Source: UTCHB3 sp964371075 (GTDB lineage: Bacteria; Bacteroidota; Ignavibacteria; Ignavibacteriales; Ignavibacteriaceae). From it: a stretch of 64,000 nt of DNA. The notes beneath the pieces were generated by a model, which was not told the origin of the DNA, ran no database searches, and saw only the letters and a program-made list of their open reading frames with translations. The first letter of the stretch is position 1, and each line of letters starts with the position of its first letter. This document shows positions 25,552 through 34,549 of this stretch, piece after piece. The stretch spans positions 372,001 to 436,000 of the forward strand of contig CAYJKN010000003.1 of the NCBI GenBank assembly GCA_964371075.1, in the 5' to 3' direction. The translations under genes were made by a program, and so were the position numbers.

Positions 25552-27009
25552 TCAACTGGCTTGAAAGAATTTTGCAACTTTTTCAAGTTTCGATTTATCA
25601 GCCAGCAGGATAACCAGATCATCTTCTTTAAGAATTGTTGCACCTGCTGGAATCACGTATTTCCCTTTTCTTTCAATCAGTACAATCAACACATCTTTGG
25701 GAAGTCCCAATTCAACTATCTTTGTACCACATGCCTTTGCACCCGGAGCGATGAAAAAATCACTCAGGGTTTTATCGTCTCCCTTTCCTGTTTCTATATC
25801 GAGTAAAACTTTTTTATTTAATTGTTTTAACTCTGTAACTTTCAGAATTTTTGCGATAAATTGTAGTGACCATCCCTGCCCCAGTGCGGAGAAACAAACA
25901 ACAAAAAATACAAGATTAAATATCTCCTGAGCATTTGGTATATCTGCGGTAAGTGCAAAAGTTGCAAGAATAATCGGAACCGCTCCACGCAATCCTCCCC
26001 AGGTAATAAACAATTTTTCCCGTAAATTAAAGTTACTTTTTAACAAACTGATAAACACAGCAACCGGTCTTGCAAAAAACATCAAGAAAAGAGCAAGCAG
26101 AATTCCGGTAACAGCTACACTTATTAATTCAAAAGGATTAATTAATAACCCGAGTGTCAGGAACATGCTTATCTGACTTAACCACGCCAGTCCGTCAAAA
26201 AATCTGATTACACTGGTTTTATATTGAAATTCATGATTGTTCGCCACAATGCCGGCGATATAAATAGCAAGAAATCCACTCCCTGCGACTAATACAGTAC
26301 CACTGTAAATTAACAATGCTCCGGCCAATGCAAACACAGGATAGAACCCCGGAGTGATGAAATCCAGTTTATTCATAATAAATGCCACTCCTCTTCCCCC
26401 GGCATAACCTGCAAGAGCTCCCACCCCAAACTGGAGAATAAAAAATATTATGTAGTCATAAAAGGGTTTTTCGGGAGTGGTAATAATCGAGATCATCATC
26501 GTTGTTAGGAGGATCGCCATCGGATCATTACTGCCACTTTCAACTTCCAAAACGGGTTGAATGTCACCGGAAAGATTTAAATCCTTAGCCCTTAAAACAG
26601 ATAAGACAGCTGCGGCATCAGTCGACGATATTACCGCTCCGATAAGGAAGGCATACTGTAAAGAAAATCCTGCAAAATAATAAAGAAATCCGCCGGCAAG
26701 GGCAGCTGTTAAGATAACTCCTGCAGTGGCGAGAGAGATTGAAGACTTGATCCCCCTTTTAACAGATACATAACTTGTATCAAGTCCACCCGAAAACAGA
26801 ATGAACACCAGTGTTATTGTTCCAATCGCCTGCGCAAGATAGGTATTGCTAAATTCCAATCCACCCGGTCCATCAGACCCTGCAAGCATCCCAAGTCCAA
26901 TGAACAATAATAGAGTTGGAATACCGTAGTTCTTGGTCAACTTTGTGATAAAGATCGAAATGACAACCATCAAAGAGAGTATAAAAATTTTGTCTTCAAT
27001 TATTTCCAT
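25552..27009 (-). CDS. CPA1-family cation/proton antiporter with RCK-C domain (NhaP2/CvrA-like)
   Basis: A 485-residue antiporter. About twelve membrane helices span 1-390; FILFSGGLDTSY and SSTDAAAVLS are CPA1 hallmarks, the latter in the ion-binding helix. Helix VI-type ESGSNDPMAI carries the conserved ND. A cytosolic TrkA-C (RCK-C) domain fills about 400-485 and ends in ILKEDDLVILLADKSKLE. This domain order is that of NhaP2-type K+/H+ or Na+/H+ antiporters. Ion preference cannot be read from sequence. ATG start with a weak SD. Confidence 0.9.
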   Translation of the reverse strand: MEIIEDKIFILSLMVVISIFITKLTKNYGIPTLLLFIGLGMLAGSDGPGGLEFSNTYLAQAIGTITLVFILFSGGLDTSYVSVKRGIKSSISLATAGVILTAALAGGFLYYFAGFSLQYAFLIGAVISSTDAAAVLSVLRAKDLNLSGDIQPVLEVESGSNDPMAILLTTMMISIITTPEKPFYDYIIFFILQFGVGALAGYAGGRGVAFIMNKLDFITPGFYPVFALAGALLIYSGTVLVAGSGFLAIYIAGIVANNHEFQYKTSVIRFFDGLAWLSQISMFLTLGLLINPFELISVAVTGILLALFLMFFARPVAVFISLLKSNFNLREKLFITWGGLRGAVPIILATFALTADIPNAQEIFNLVFFVVCFSALGQGWSLQFIAKILKVTELKQLNKKVLLDIETGKGDDKTLSDFFIAPGAKACGTKIVELGLPKDVLIVLIERKGKYVIPAGATILKEDDLVILLADKSKLEKVAKFFQAS

Positions 27010-27083
27010 GTAATTCCAATTAGAAAGTCTCGTTTGTTTATATTTAGTCTTGTACTAATAAATTTTTGCGAAATTATTAAACG

Positions 27084-28652
27084 ATGCCGGACCAGCGATC
27101 ACCTTCTTATTTATCTGATTCCTACAGAAAAAAGTTACGATATAACCTTTTTTCTGCGATATCGTCAAATCTCCGGAGTAATATCACAATTGCACTCGGA
27201 AATTTGGACATAATTTCAGAGGGTAATTCTGTTCAATACATCGATGAATCGATTCATGATGTAAAAAACTCATTAAACAATCTCCAACTCCTTGCGCAAC
27301 AGATGGATAATCTGGCTGAGATGAACACTCCTGAGTTTGTGAATAAAAATGTTGATCTGATAAAAATTCTAAACATAATAGTTGAAAATCTAAAATCACT
27401 TGCAGCGCAAAAAAATATAGAACTCGTCTTTTTGTCGGAAGTGAACAGATTTGTCGCTTTTTGCTCCCCTTTAATGTTCGACAGACTTTTTGGACATATC
27501 TTATCCGTTCTTATCCGTTCTTCAAAACCATCAACTTCGGTGACACTTCTTGTTAGCGAACTTACAAAAGACAAGCTCGATCTCAAAATTCTTTTCACAC
27601 CAAATTTCGATTTGAATCCTGTGGATGAAAATATTGATCAATATAATCTTCTTGTCTCCCAACCGGGTAATGTCATCGACTCAATAATCATCGATACAAT
27701 CTCTGAGACCTACGGTTATTCCTCCTCAGTTGCGGTAGATGGAGAACATTTTTCATACAAGGTAGAGCTCCCGATTGAAAGTAATAATCAACAAGAAGAC
27801 GAATTTCTTGATGATTTTAACCTTTGGAGCACTTTTGTAATCGCAGAAAGTTTTGGATTAACCAAAGAATTTGAATCAGATCCAACACAAAATCCTGCTG
27901 ATGCCGAGATTATTTTAATAATTGAGGATAACCACGAAGTCGGGCGATTTCTCAAAAAAACTTTTGAAAAAGAGTTTAATATTATTGAAGCCTCAAACGG
28001 TTTTGAAGGGTTACGCAAGGCTGTCTCATATATCCCCGATCTTATCCTCTCAGACATTCACATGCCCGGTGTAAATGGCATCGAACTCACAAAAATAATC
28101 AAAAACGATGACAAAACTTCTCATATCCCGGTAATTTTACTCACTGCCGATACATTCGAAGCTAACCGAATTAAGGCAATCGAATCCGGTGCTGATGAAA
28201 TTCTTATAAAACCCGTTTCGATGAAAGAGTTAAGAGTACGGGTAAGTGCGCTGATTGAAAACCGCGAAAAACTAAGAAAAAGTCTTGAGTCAGGTATGAA
28301 TAATAAACTTGCACTTGAAAATGTTACAGACCGCTTTCTACTTAAATTAAACTTACTGCTTACCGAGAACTTTCACAGGGAAGATTTTAGTGTCGAAAAT
28401 CTGAGCGATATCATCGGAATGAGTCCACGCCAGTTGCAAAGAAAAATCAGAGCTGTTGCAGGGAAATCTCCAAACAATTTCATTCGCTCATTCAGACTGA
28501 TTAAAGCCAAACAGATGATAATTTCACAAAAGATGTCTGTTAGTGAAGCAGCTTATGCCTCAGGATTTAACAATCTCTCTTATTTTGCAAAATGTTACAA
28601 AGAAGAATTTGGTGAATCTCCTTCAATGAGGAACGAACCGGAAAATCCATAA
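27084..28652 (+). CDS. Cytoplasmic pseudokinase-REC-AraC transcriptional regulator
   Basis: A 522-residue regulator laid out like the cytosolic half of a hybrid two-component system but with a dead kinase. Residues 1-235 resemble a DHp/HATPase pair, yet where active kinases have FxxISHELRTPLT it reads FSAISSNLRSNIT, so the phospho-accepting His is Ser28. The N-box asparagines and G-boxes are also absent. The receiver domain (about 275-392) is intact: acidic Glu281/Asp282, phospho-acceptor Asp324 in LSDIHMPG, Thr354 and Lys376. An AraC-type double HTH fills 425-515, ending FNNLSYFAKCYKEEFGESP. No sensor domain or membrane helix is present. Targets unknown. Confidence 0.88.
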   Translation: MPDQRSPSYLSDSYRKKLRYNLFSAISSNLRSNITIALGNLDIISEGNSVQYIDESIHDVKNSLNNLQLLAQQMDNLAEMNTPEFVNKNVDLIKILNIIVENLKSLAAQKNIELVFLSEVNRFVAFCSPLMFDRLFGHILSVLIRSSKPSTSVTLLVSELTKDKLDLKILFTPNFDLNPVDENIDQYNLLVSQPGNVIDSIIIDTISETYGYSSSVAVDGEHFSYKVELPIESNNQQEDEFLDDFNLWSTFVIAESFGLTKEFESDPTQNPADAEIILIIEDNHEVGRFLKKTFEKEFNIIEASNGFEGLRKAVSYIPDLILSDIHMPGVNGIELTKIIKNDDKTSHIPVILLTADTFEANRIKAIESGADEILIKPVSMKELRVRVSALIENREKLRKSLESGMNNKLALENVTDRFLLKLNLLLTENFHREDFSVENLSDIIGMSPRQLQRKIRAVAGKSPNNFIRSFRLIKAKQMIISQKMSVSEAAYASGFNNLSYFAKCYKEEFGESPSMRNEPENP

Positions 28653-28888
28653 TTGGGTTAACTGCCTCTCATCTGTCTGTTGTCCCTGTCACATTCGATG
28701 TAACAGGATAAGTGCTCCACCTCTCATGTCCGAAATCTGTTAAACTTTGACTGAAATTTGTTATTACCTGATACAAGGCATCGTTATTTTTGTATCGAGT
28801 TTAATGTAAGTTTTAACATAAAATTCTAACAGATTTTAGTTTCAAGTTTAACACCATTTAATAGATTTTAATAGTGCAAAAGATCCCG

Positions 28889-28916
28889 ACGGGCTCCAAA
28901 AAAGCCCGTTTTTTAT
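28889..28916 (+). terminator. Intrinsic terminator downstream of the AraC-type regulator
   Basis: A perfect 7-bp stem ACGGGCT / AGCCCGT (28889-28895 and 28903-28909) is followed by a T-run interrupted by one A. It lies 237 bases past the stop codon, so the transcript would carry a long 3' region or an untranslated RNA. Confidence 0.7.
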
Positions 28917-28944
28917 TTTAAATATTCAACTATTGTCCGTAAAG

Positions 28945-28974
28945 TTTCCCCCTCATTTTTTTTTCTTACCTTTG
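28945..28974 (+). promoter_or_regulatory. Candidate promoter of the aldo/keto reductase gene
   Basis: TACCTTTG at 28967-28974 matches TAnnTTTG, with TTTC 18 bases upstream as a -33-like element. Transcription would start near 28981, giving a leader of about 26 bases before the ATG at 29007. Confidence 0.45.
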
Positions 28975-29006
28975 TGCTTGTTTCATTTTATTTTTGGAGA
29001 TCATTG

Positions 29007-29891
29007 ATGTCTATTGAATTACGAGATTTTGGTTTCACGGGACTTAAAGTTTCTGCTGTAGGGTTTGGTGCCGGAAAGATTGGTGGTAGCGAGCTAAGTG
29101 ATAAAAAAGTTGATATACTGCTTAATTCCGTGTTGGATTTGGGAATAAATCTTATTGATACTGCAAGGAGTTATGGCGAAGCCGAGCACAGAATTGGAAA
29201 ATTTCTTAAACACAGACGAAGTGAATTTATCCTCTCAACAAAAGTTGGCTATGATGTTGAAGGTGTCGAAGACTGGACATTTAGATGTATAACAGAGGGA
29301 GTTGAAAAAGCCCTTCGTATTCTTCAGACAGATTATATCGATATTGTTCATCTTCACTCATGCAATAAAGATATTCTGGAAAAAGGTGAAGTGACAGAGG
29401 CTCTTACAAAAATGGCTCAAGAAGGGAAAATTAAAGTACCCGCATACTCCGGTGACAATGAAGCGCTTGAGTTTGCCGTTCATAGTGGTTCATTTGCTTC
29501 GATACAATCCTCTATCAATATTTGTGACCAAAAAACTGTTAATACAATTCTCCATCAGGCAAAACAAGGATACATGGGTGTTATCGCAAAACGACCTCTT
29601 GCAAACTTTGCCTGGCATGAGAAAGCAAATCTCACTGATCCTGTTGTGGAAGAATACAAACGACGAATTTATGAGATGAATATCGATTTTGGGATGCCAC
29701 TTGAAGAGGCAATGATTAGGTTTAGTACATATACTTATGGAGTTGATTCAATCCTGATCGGTTCCACAAGTATTGAACATCTAAAAGCCAATCTAAAACT
29801 TGCGGCCAAAGGGAAATTGCAGGATGAACTGATTGACAAAATAAAAAACCGGTTTAACGATTCCGGAAAAGATTGGGCAGCCCTTACATAA
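29007..29891 (+). CDS. Aldo/keto reductase
   Basis: A 294-residue NADPH-dependent oxidoreductase of the AKR superfamily with a TIM barrel. The ATG at 29007 has GGAGA six bases upstream; the GTG at 28974 falls in the promoter. The tetrad is visible: Asp51 and Tyr56 in NLIDTARSYG, Lys79 in LSTKVGY and His117 in IVHLHS. The C-terminal NADP-binding segment ILIGSTSIEHLKANL is typical. Its closest family pattern is the L-galactose/D-arabinose dehydrogenase-like group, but the substrate is not readable. Monocistronic, bounded by terminators. Confidence 0.93.
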   Translation: MSIELRDFGFTGLKVSAVGFGAGKIGGSELSDKKVDILLNSVLDLGINLIDTARSYGEAEHRIGKFLKHRRSEFILSTKVGYDVEGVEDWTFRCITEGVEKALRILQTDYIDIVHLHSCNKDILEKGEVTEALTKMAQEGKIKVPAYSGDNEALEFAVHSGSFASIQSSINICDQKTVNTILHQAKQGYMGVIAKRPLANFAWHEKANLTDPVVEEYKRRIYEMNIDFGMPLEEAMIRFSTYTYGVDSILIGSTSIEHLKANLKLAAKGKLQDELIDKIKNRFNDSGKDWAALT

Positions 29892-29907
29892 TTTACTCTT
29901 TTGTTTT

Positions 29908-29942
29908 TGATTCAAATTAGTTAGTTTTGAATCAGATTTTTT
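29908..29942 (+). terminator. Intrinsic terminator of the aldo/keto reductase gene
   Basis: A 9-bp stem TGATTCAAA / TTTGAATCA (29908-29916 and 29926-29934) is followed by GATTTTTT. It ends 25 bases before the next ATG, so the porin may depend on readthrough or on a promoter hidden within the terminator. Confidence 0.75.
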
Positions 29943-29966
29943 ACTCTTTTAATAACAGGAAGAAAA

Positions 29967-31172
29967 ATGAAAAAACTGTTTACATTGTTTGTTGTTTTTA
30001 CACTCGCATCATTATCAACTTTTGCACAATTGAATGTAAAATTTGAAGGTGAATTAAGAACAAGACTTGAGATTGATGATCTCGATTTTAACGCCAATAC
30101 CGGAATGCACAATTATATAAATAACCGTGCCCGTCTCAGTGCAATCATCTCTAATAATGACGATCTCGAATTTGTTGTTAGAATCATTGATGCAAGAGTA
30201 TTTGGTTCAGAAGCCTCCTTTCAATCAAATTCCTCAAATCTTGATCTGAATGAAGGATACCTTAAAATTAAAAAGAATTCGTGGGAATTCATTCTTGGAA
30301 GACAACAAGCAAAGTATAACAACAGCAGATTAATTGGTTATTCTGACTGGGGTAATACGCCCATTACATTTGATGGTGCCACCGTTAAATATTATGGTAA
30401 AGGTTACTGGTTAAGTGCCTTCGCTTTCAGACTGGCTGACAGACAATTGTCAGGCGACAGCCTAGATCAGAATCTGTTTGGAATTTTCTCCGAATTCAAA
30501 TTTATGGAAAACTTCAAATTTAACCCATATTTAATGTTCGACAGAAAAGTGCCGGTTGAAAACCTTGCCCGTTTAACCCTTGGCTTTAATGCAACAGGTT
30601 ATTTTGGCCCACTTAGCCACGATATCGATTTTGCATATCAAACAGGAAATATCACTTCCGGTAAAAATCTTGATATATCCGCAATCATGGCAGCTATAAA
30701 TCTTGAGTTTGATTTTAAGATCCCTTCAAAAGCGGCACTTGGTGCAGGATTTTCTTATTATTCGGGTGATAAGGATGCTGCAGACAATAAATATGAGGTT
30801 TTTGACAACACCTACGCGACAAAACATTCATATTTCGGTGATATGGACTATTTCAAAACAATTCCTGCTTCTACTTATAATCTTGGTATCACTGATATGT
30901 ATGCCTATTACAAAATGGCGTTGGCTCCCTGGCTTGCTGCTAAAGTAACAGGGCATCTGTTCAACTCGGTAACAGCTTACAAGCTTGTGTCCGGTACCGA
31001 AAGTAATGCATTTGGAACAGAGGTTGACCTCGGTTTCATGGCTAAATATAACGAATACCTGAATTTCAATTTTGGAACCGCCACGTTTTTACCGGGTGAT
31101 ATCTTCAAAGAGAAAAAAGGTCAGGATAATTCTTACTGGTTTTATGCAGGCTTTCATCTGAATTTTAAATAA
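29967..31172 (+). CDS. Outer-membrane beta-barrel porin (alginate-export/phosphate-porin-like)
   Basis: A 401-residue outer-membrane protein. The signal peptide ends STFA|Q22. The remainder is a series of amphipathic beta strands with aromatic girdles, opening LNVKFEGELRTRLEI and ending with the C-terminal aromatic strand SYWFYAGFHLNFK. The segment WEFILGRQQAKYNNSRLIG and the following SDWGNTP loop resemble alginate-export-type porins. It should form a passive channel; the solute is unknown. AGGAAG lies before the ATG and a strong terminator follows the stop. Confidence 0.82.
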   Translation: MKKLFTLFVVFTLASLSTFAQLNVKFEGELRTRLEIDDLDFNANTGMHNYINNRARLSAIISNNDDLEFVVRIIDARVFGSEASFQSNSSNLDLNEGYLKIKKNSWEFILGRQQAKYNNSRLIGYSDWGNTPITFDGATVKYYGKGYWLSAFAFRLADRQLSGDSLDQNLFGIFSEFKFMENFKFNPYLMFDRKVPVENLARLTLGFNATGYFGPLSHDIDFAYQTGNITSGKNLDISAIMAAINLEFDFKIPSKAALGAGFSYYSGDKDAADNKYEVFDNTYATKHSYFGDMDYFKTIPASTYNLGITDMYAYYKMALAPWLAAKVTGHLFNSVTAYKLVSGTESNAFGTEVDLGFMAKYNEYLNFNFGTATFLPGDIFKEKKGQDNSYWFYAGFHLNFK

Positions 31173-31187
31173 TTTACCAGCTTTTAT

Positions 31188-31215
31188 GGCTGCCCGAACC
31201 GGGCAGCCTTTTTTT
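31188..31215 (+). terminator. Strong intrinsic terminator after the porin gene
   Basis: A perfect 9-bp GC-rich stem GGCTGCCCG / CGGGCAGCC (31188-31196 and 31200-31208) with a 3-base loop, followed by seven T residues. Confidence 0.93.
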
Positions 31216-31262
31216 ATCTCCTCCCTCTTCTTATTTTTCCCTTTAACTATTTTAAGATTTAC

Positions 31263-32351
31263 TTGACAGAATTTTATTCAGCCGTTTTCATAACATTTCT
31301 TTTTGCTTATCTATTCTTCATTTTTGGATTGATTCGGGCTCCGAAGAATCTAAAAAAAGAGAATAATGATGGAATACCTGGTTATTTCTCGATTGTAGTA
31401 GCTGCGAGGAACGAAGAGAAGAATATCTCAAATCTGCTTGAGTCTCTTATTCTCATAAAGTTTCCGGTCTCAAATTATGAGATAATAATTTGTGACGATC
31501 ATTCCTCTGACAACACGGCTGCGATTGTACAAGCTTTCCAACAGAAAATCCCAAATCTTAAACTTGTTTCACCCTCTCCGGAATCACAAAGGGGGAAACG
31601 GGCTGCTCTTCAGGCAGGGATAACGATAGCCAAACATGATCGAATCATCATAACCGATGCCGACTGTGTGACACAAGCAGGCTGGTTAAGTGAATTGGAT
31701 CATTGTTTTACCTCAGACACACAGTTTCTGATTGCACATGCACCTCTGATTAAAAAAAGTGGTTTGGTAAATTCAATTTCCTGTTTTGAAAACATGCGTT
31801 CGTTTATGTTGATAACCTCATCGTTTGGTTGGGGTCATCCTGTCTCTGCCACCGCAAGAAACATGGGATTCAGGAAAGAAATTTTCCACGCTGAAGGTGG
31901 ATACAGCCCAACTGTAGGCTCTCTTGGTGGTGATGACGACCTGTTACTAAAAAACTTTTTGGACAAAGGTTACACAATAAATCTCTCAACTTCCCCTGAA
32001 TCTGCTGTGTTTTCGAATACCAGTAATTCATTCAGGCAATATTTCAGGCAAAAGGCTCGTCACACTGCTGCTTCAAAATTTTATTCCAAACAATCAAAAT
32101 GGATTCTGGTACTTTGGCATCTTCCAAACCTCTATGCACAATCCTCAATCTTATTACTCCCCTTTTTCCCTGAAGTCAGTTTTACTTTTTTTATTAAAAT
32201 TCTTTTTGATCTCATTTTGGTGTTATCCCTGCAAAAAAAGTATAATTACAATTTTAATCCCTTTCAGATAGTCTTCTACCAAATTTTCTATGAAATTTTC
32301 TTAATTATTAATTATTTTACATCTCGTTTTATGAAATTTAATTGGAAATAA
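31263..32351 (+). CDS. Membrane-associated family 2 glycosyltransferase
   Basis: A 362-residue GT-A glycosyltransferase with one N-terminal helix (about 5-24) and two or three C-terminal helices (about 285-350). Catalytic blocks are VAARNEEKNI, CDDHSSDNT, the DxD-like ITDADC, GGDDDLLLK and the RQKARH acceptor-side motif, as in processive or polyprenyl-linked GT2 enzymes. The start is taken as TTG at 31263; there is no good SD and no ATG before the conserved region, so the N-terminus is uncertain. Sugar donor and acceptor unknown; an envelope glycan is likely. Confidence 0.85.
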   Translation: MTEFYSAVFITFLFAYLFFIFGLIRAPKNLKKENNDGIPGYFSIVVAARNEEKNISNLLESLILIKFPVSNYEIIICDDHSSDNTAAIVQAFQQKIPNLKLVSPSPESQRGKRAALQAGITIAKHDRIIITDADCVTQAGWLSELDHCFTSDTQFLIAHAPLIKKSGLVNSISCFENMRSFMLITSSFGWGHPVSATARNMGFRKEIFHAEGGYSPTVGSLGGDDDLLLKNFLDKGYTINLSTSPESAVFSNTSNSFRQYFRQKARHTAASKFYSKQSKWILVLWHLPNLYAQSSILLLPFFPEVSFTFFIKILFDLILVLSLQKKYNYNFNPFQIVFYQIFYEIFLIINYFTSRFMKFNWK

Positions 32352-32373
32352 TTTTATTATTTAGGTATCATAT

Positions 32374-33726
32374 ATGGATCTTGTCTCTGTACTTCGTGGA
32401 ATTATTGGTGTTGGCGTATTATTGGGGATCGCATTCCTGCTTTCCAACAACAAACGAAATGTAAATTGGAAATTGGTTATCGGTGGACTCTCGATTCAGT
32501 TGGTTTTAGCTTTTTTCCTTATAAAAGGTGAAGCCATGTCTGAGTTTTTTGCTCCTCTTGGCTGGGTAAAAGATCTTTTTGCGTGGGTTGGATCCTTCTT
32601 TGTAATTCTCTTGCAGTATTCAGAACAGGGTGCCTCATTTGTTTTTGGAAATCTTGCAATCAGCCCCGGGAAAGAAGGCAGCCTCGGGTTTTTCTTTGCA
32701 TTTCAAGTGCTTCCTACTATAATTTTCTTTGCTGCCATGATGTCAATTCTTTATTATCTTGGCATAATGCAAAAAGTTGTGCAAGCAATGGCATGGGTAA
32801 TGGCGAAAATAATGGGTACCAGTGGTGCAGAGTCTCTTTCTTGCACAGCTAACATTTTTGTCGGCCAAACAGAAGCACCACTCATTATTAAGCCGTATCT
32901 CGAAAAGATGACTAAAAGTGAAATGTTGACGGTTATGACAGGTGGAATGGCAACAATCGCCGGTGGAGTAATGGCAGCTTACATCCAGATGCTTGGGCAA
33001 TCATATGCCGCCGCCAAGGGTGTTTCCATCGAAGTTGGTCAACAAATGTTTGCAACACAACTGTTAAGCGCCTCAGTTTTGGCTGCCCCTGCTGCTTTGT
33101 TAATCTCAAAAATTATTTTCCCCGAAGATTCTGTTCCCGCAACCAGAGGTACTGTAAAAATGAGTGTTGAGAAGAACGGTTCAAATGTCATTGAGGCCGC
33201 CTCAAACGGAGCTATTGATGGACTTCATCTCGCACTGAATGTAGCGGGTATGCTTATTGCATTTATTTGTTTAATAGCTGTTATGAATGGTATTTTTACC
33301 TGGGCAGGTGAGATTACAGGACTTAATGCGGTTTTAATGGAACAATATGGTAAACCACTCAATTTCCAGTTGTTGATTGGATTTATTCTACAACCTGTAG
33401 CTTTTGCGATTGGAATTCCATTTGAGGATGCGCTAAACTTTGGCAGTCTGCTTGGAACAAAAACAGTTTTAAATGAATTTGTAGCTTATCTTGATCTCGC
33501 AAAAATGATCGAATTAAAAGAAATTATAAATCCAAAAGTGATTTTCATGTCATCTTATGCTCTTTGTGGATTTGCCAATTTTTCATCGATAGCTATTCAG
33601 GTAGGTGGAATTGGTGCTCTCGCCCCGAGTCGTAAAGCTGATCTTGCGCAACTTGGATTAAAAGCTGTTATTGGTGGAACACTCGCAACTTTACTTTCAG
33701 CAACTTTTGCGGGAATGTTCTTCTAA
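32374..33726 (+). CDS. Concentrative nucleoside transporter (CNT/NupC family)
   Basis: A 450-residue inner-membrane symporter importing nucleosides with H+ or Na+. About eight or more helices are visible, with the family signature SCTANIFVGQTEAPL and, later, ALCGFANFSSIAIQVGG; both contribute to nucleoside and cation binding in CNT structures. ATG start with AGGT upstream. Its stop is one base from the start of a purine nucleoside phosphorylase gene, indicating a nucleoside import-and-cleavage pair. Confidence 0.94.
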   Translation: MDLVSVLRGIIGVGVLLGIAFLLSNNKRNVNWKLVIGGLSIQLVLAFFLIKGEAMSEFFAPLGWVKDLFAWVGSFFVILLQYSEQGASFVFGNLAISPGKEGSLGFFFAFQVLPTIIFFAAMMSILYYLGIMQKVVQAMAWVMAKIMGTSGAESLSCTANIFVGQTEAPLIIKPYLEKMTKSEMLTVMTGGMATIAGGVMAAYIQMLGQSYAAAKGVSIEVGQQMFATQLLSASVLAAPAALLISKIIFPEDSVPATRGTVKMSVEKNGSNVIEAASNGAIDGLHLALNVAGMLIAFICLIAVMNGIFTWAGEITGLNAVLMEQYGKPLNFQLLIGFILQPVAFAIGIPFEDALNFGSLLGTKTVLNEFVAYLDLAKMIELKEIINPKVIFMSSYALCGFANFSSIAIQVGGIGALAPSRKADLAQLGLKAVIGGTLATLLSATFAGMFF

Positions 33727-33727
33727 A

Positions 33728-34549
33728 ATGTTTGACTTCGATTTTTATTATAAAGACCTGATTGATATTCTTAGAAAGGATATCAAGGATGATATTAAAC
33801 TTGCGATAGTTCTCGGTTCGGGACTCGGAAAATTTCCGGAAACGATAAATATCATAAAAACTTATGATGGAGATACCCTCCCCAATTATCCCAAATCCAC
33901 TGTTGAAGGTCATTCGGGAAAATTAATAATTGGTGAGATTAATGGGAAAAAATGTCTTGTCTTTCAGGGTAGATTTCATTTTTATGAGGGATACAAACTC
34001 TATGAGACCATTATCCCTTCTATCATTACAAAAAGTCTTGGTATCCCCTATCTCCTGCTCACAAATGCCGCCGGTGGGGTAAATCTTTCATTTGAACCGG
34101 GCGACCTGATGCTTTGTACTTCCTTCATCGGAATTAATATTAAAAATGAAATTGATGAAGTGATGCGTGTGGCAACACCCGAGGAAAGAAACATCTTCTT
34201 AAAAACTCCCGATCCCGATCTAAATGATATTATTATCTGGTCGGCACTGGAAGAGAAAGTTCACCTGAAAGAGGGTGTTTACTGGTATAATAAAGGACCA
34301 ACATACGAAACTCCCGCAGAGATCAGAATGATTGATAAGTTTGGTGCGAGTGCGGTTGGAATGTCAACTGTTGCCGAAGCGTATTGGGCATCTGCAAACG
34401 GAGTTAAGGTAAGTTGTATCTCGTGTATTACTAATTATGCTGCCGGGCTCTCCCCACACAAGCTTAGCCATGAAGATGTTACTATTGCCGCAAAACTGGT
34501 TGAGAACAAGTTTAATCGACTTGTAAGAAGGATTGTTGATTATTTTTAG
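33728..34549 (+). CDS. Purine nucleoside phosphorylase (trimeric PNP type)
   Basis: Cleaves purine nucleosides to base plus ribose-1-phosphate. The ATG at 33728 directly follows the transporter stop; a longer reading into that gene is rejected. The 273 residues hold phosphate-binding Ser31 (LGSGLG), GHSGKL, FQGRFHFYEGY, TNAAGG, Glu198 in ETPAEIRM and VGMSTVAEA. Asn236 in CITNYAAG favours 6-oxopurines (inosine, guanosine). It is co-transcribed with a CNT transporter. The stop overlaps the rsmE stop on the opposite strand. Confidence 0.95.
   Translation: MFDFDFYYKDLIDILRKDIKDDIKLAIVLGSGLGKFPETINIIKTYDGDTLPNYPKSTVEGHSGKLIIGEINGKKCLVFQGRFHFYEGYKLYETIIPSIITKSLGIPYLLLTNAAGGVNLSFEPGDLMLCTSFIGINIKNEIDEVMRVATPEERNIFLKTPDPDLNDIIIWSALEEKVHLKEGVYWYNKGPTYETPAEIRMIDKFGASAVGMSTVAEAYWASANGVKVSCISCITNYAAGLSPHKLSHEDVTIAAKLVENKFNRLVRRIVDYF

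Larger units (their letters stand above)
28653..29006. other. 354-base intergenic region with hairpins, a terminator and a promoter candidate
   Basis: No open reading frame here looks real. It holds a hairpin at 28686-28708 (CCTGTCACAT / ATGTAACAGG, one mismatch, 3-base loop), a 7-bp inverted repeat GATACAA / TTGTATC (28770-28776 and 28790-28796), a terminator at 28889-28916, and a promoter candidate just before the aldo/keto reductase gene. I see no tRNA or known riboswitch. Confidence 0.6.
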
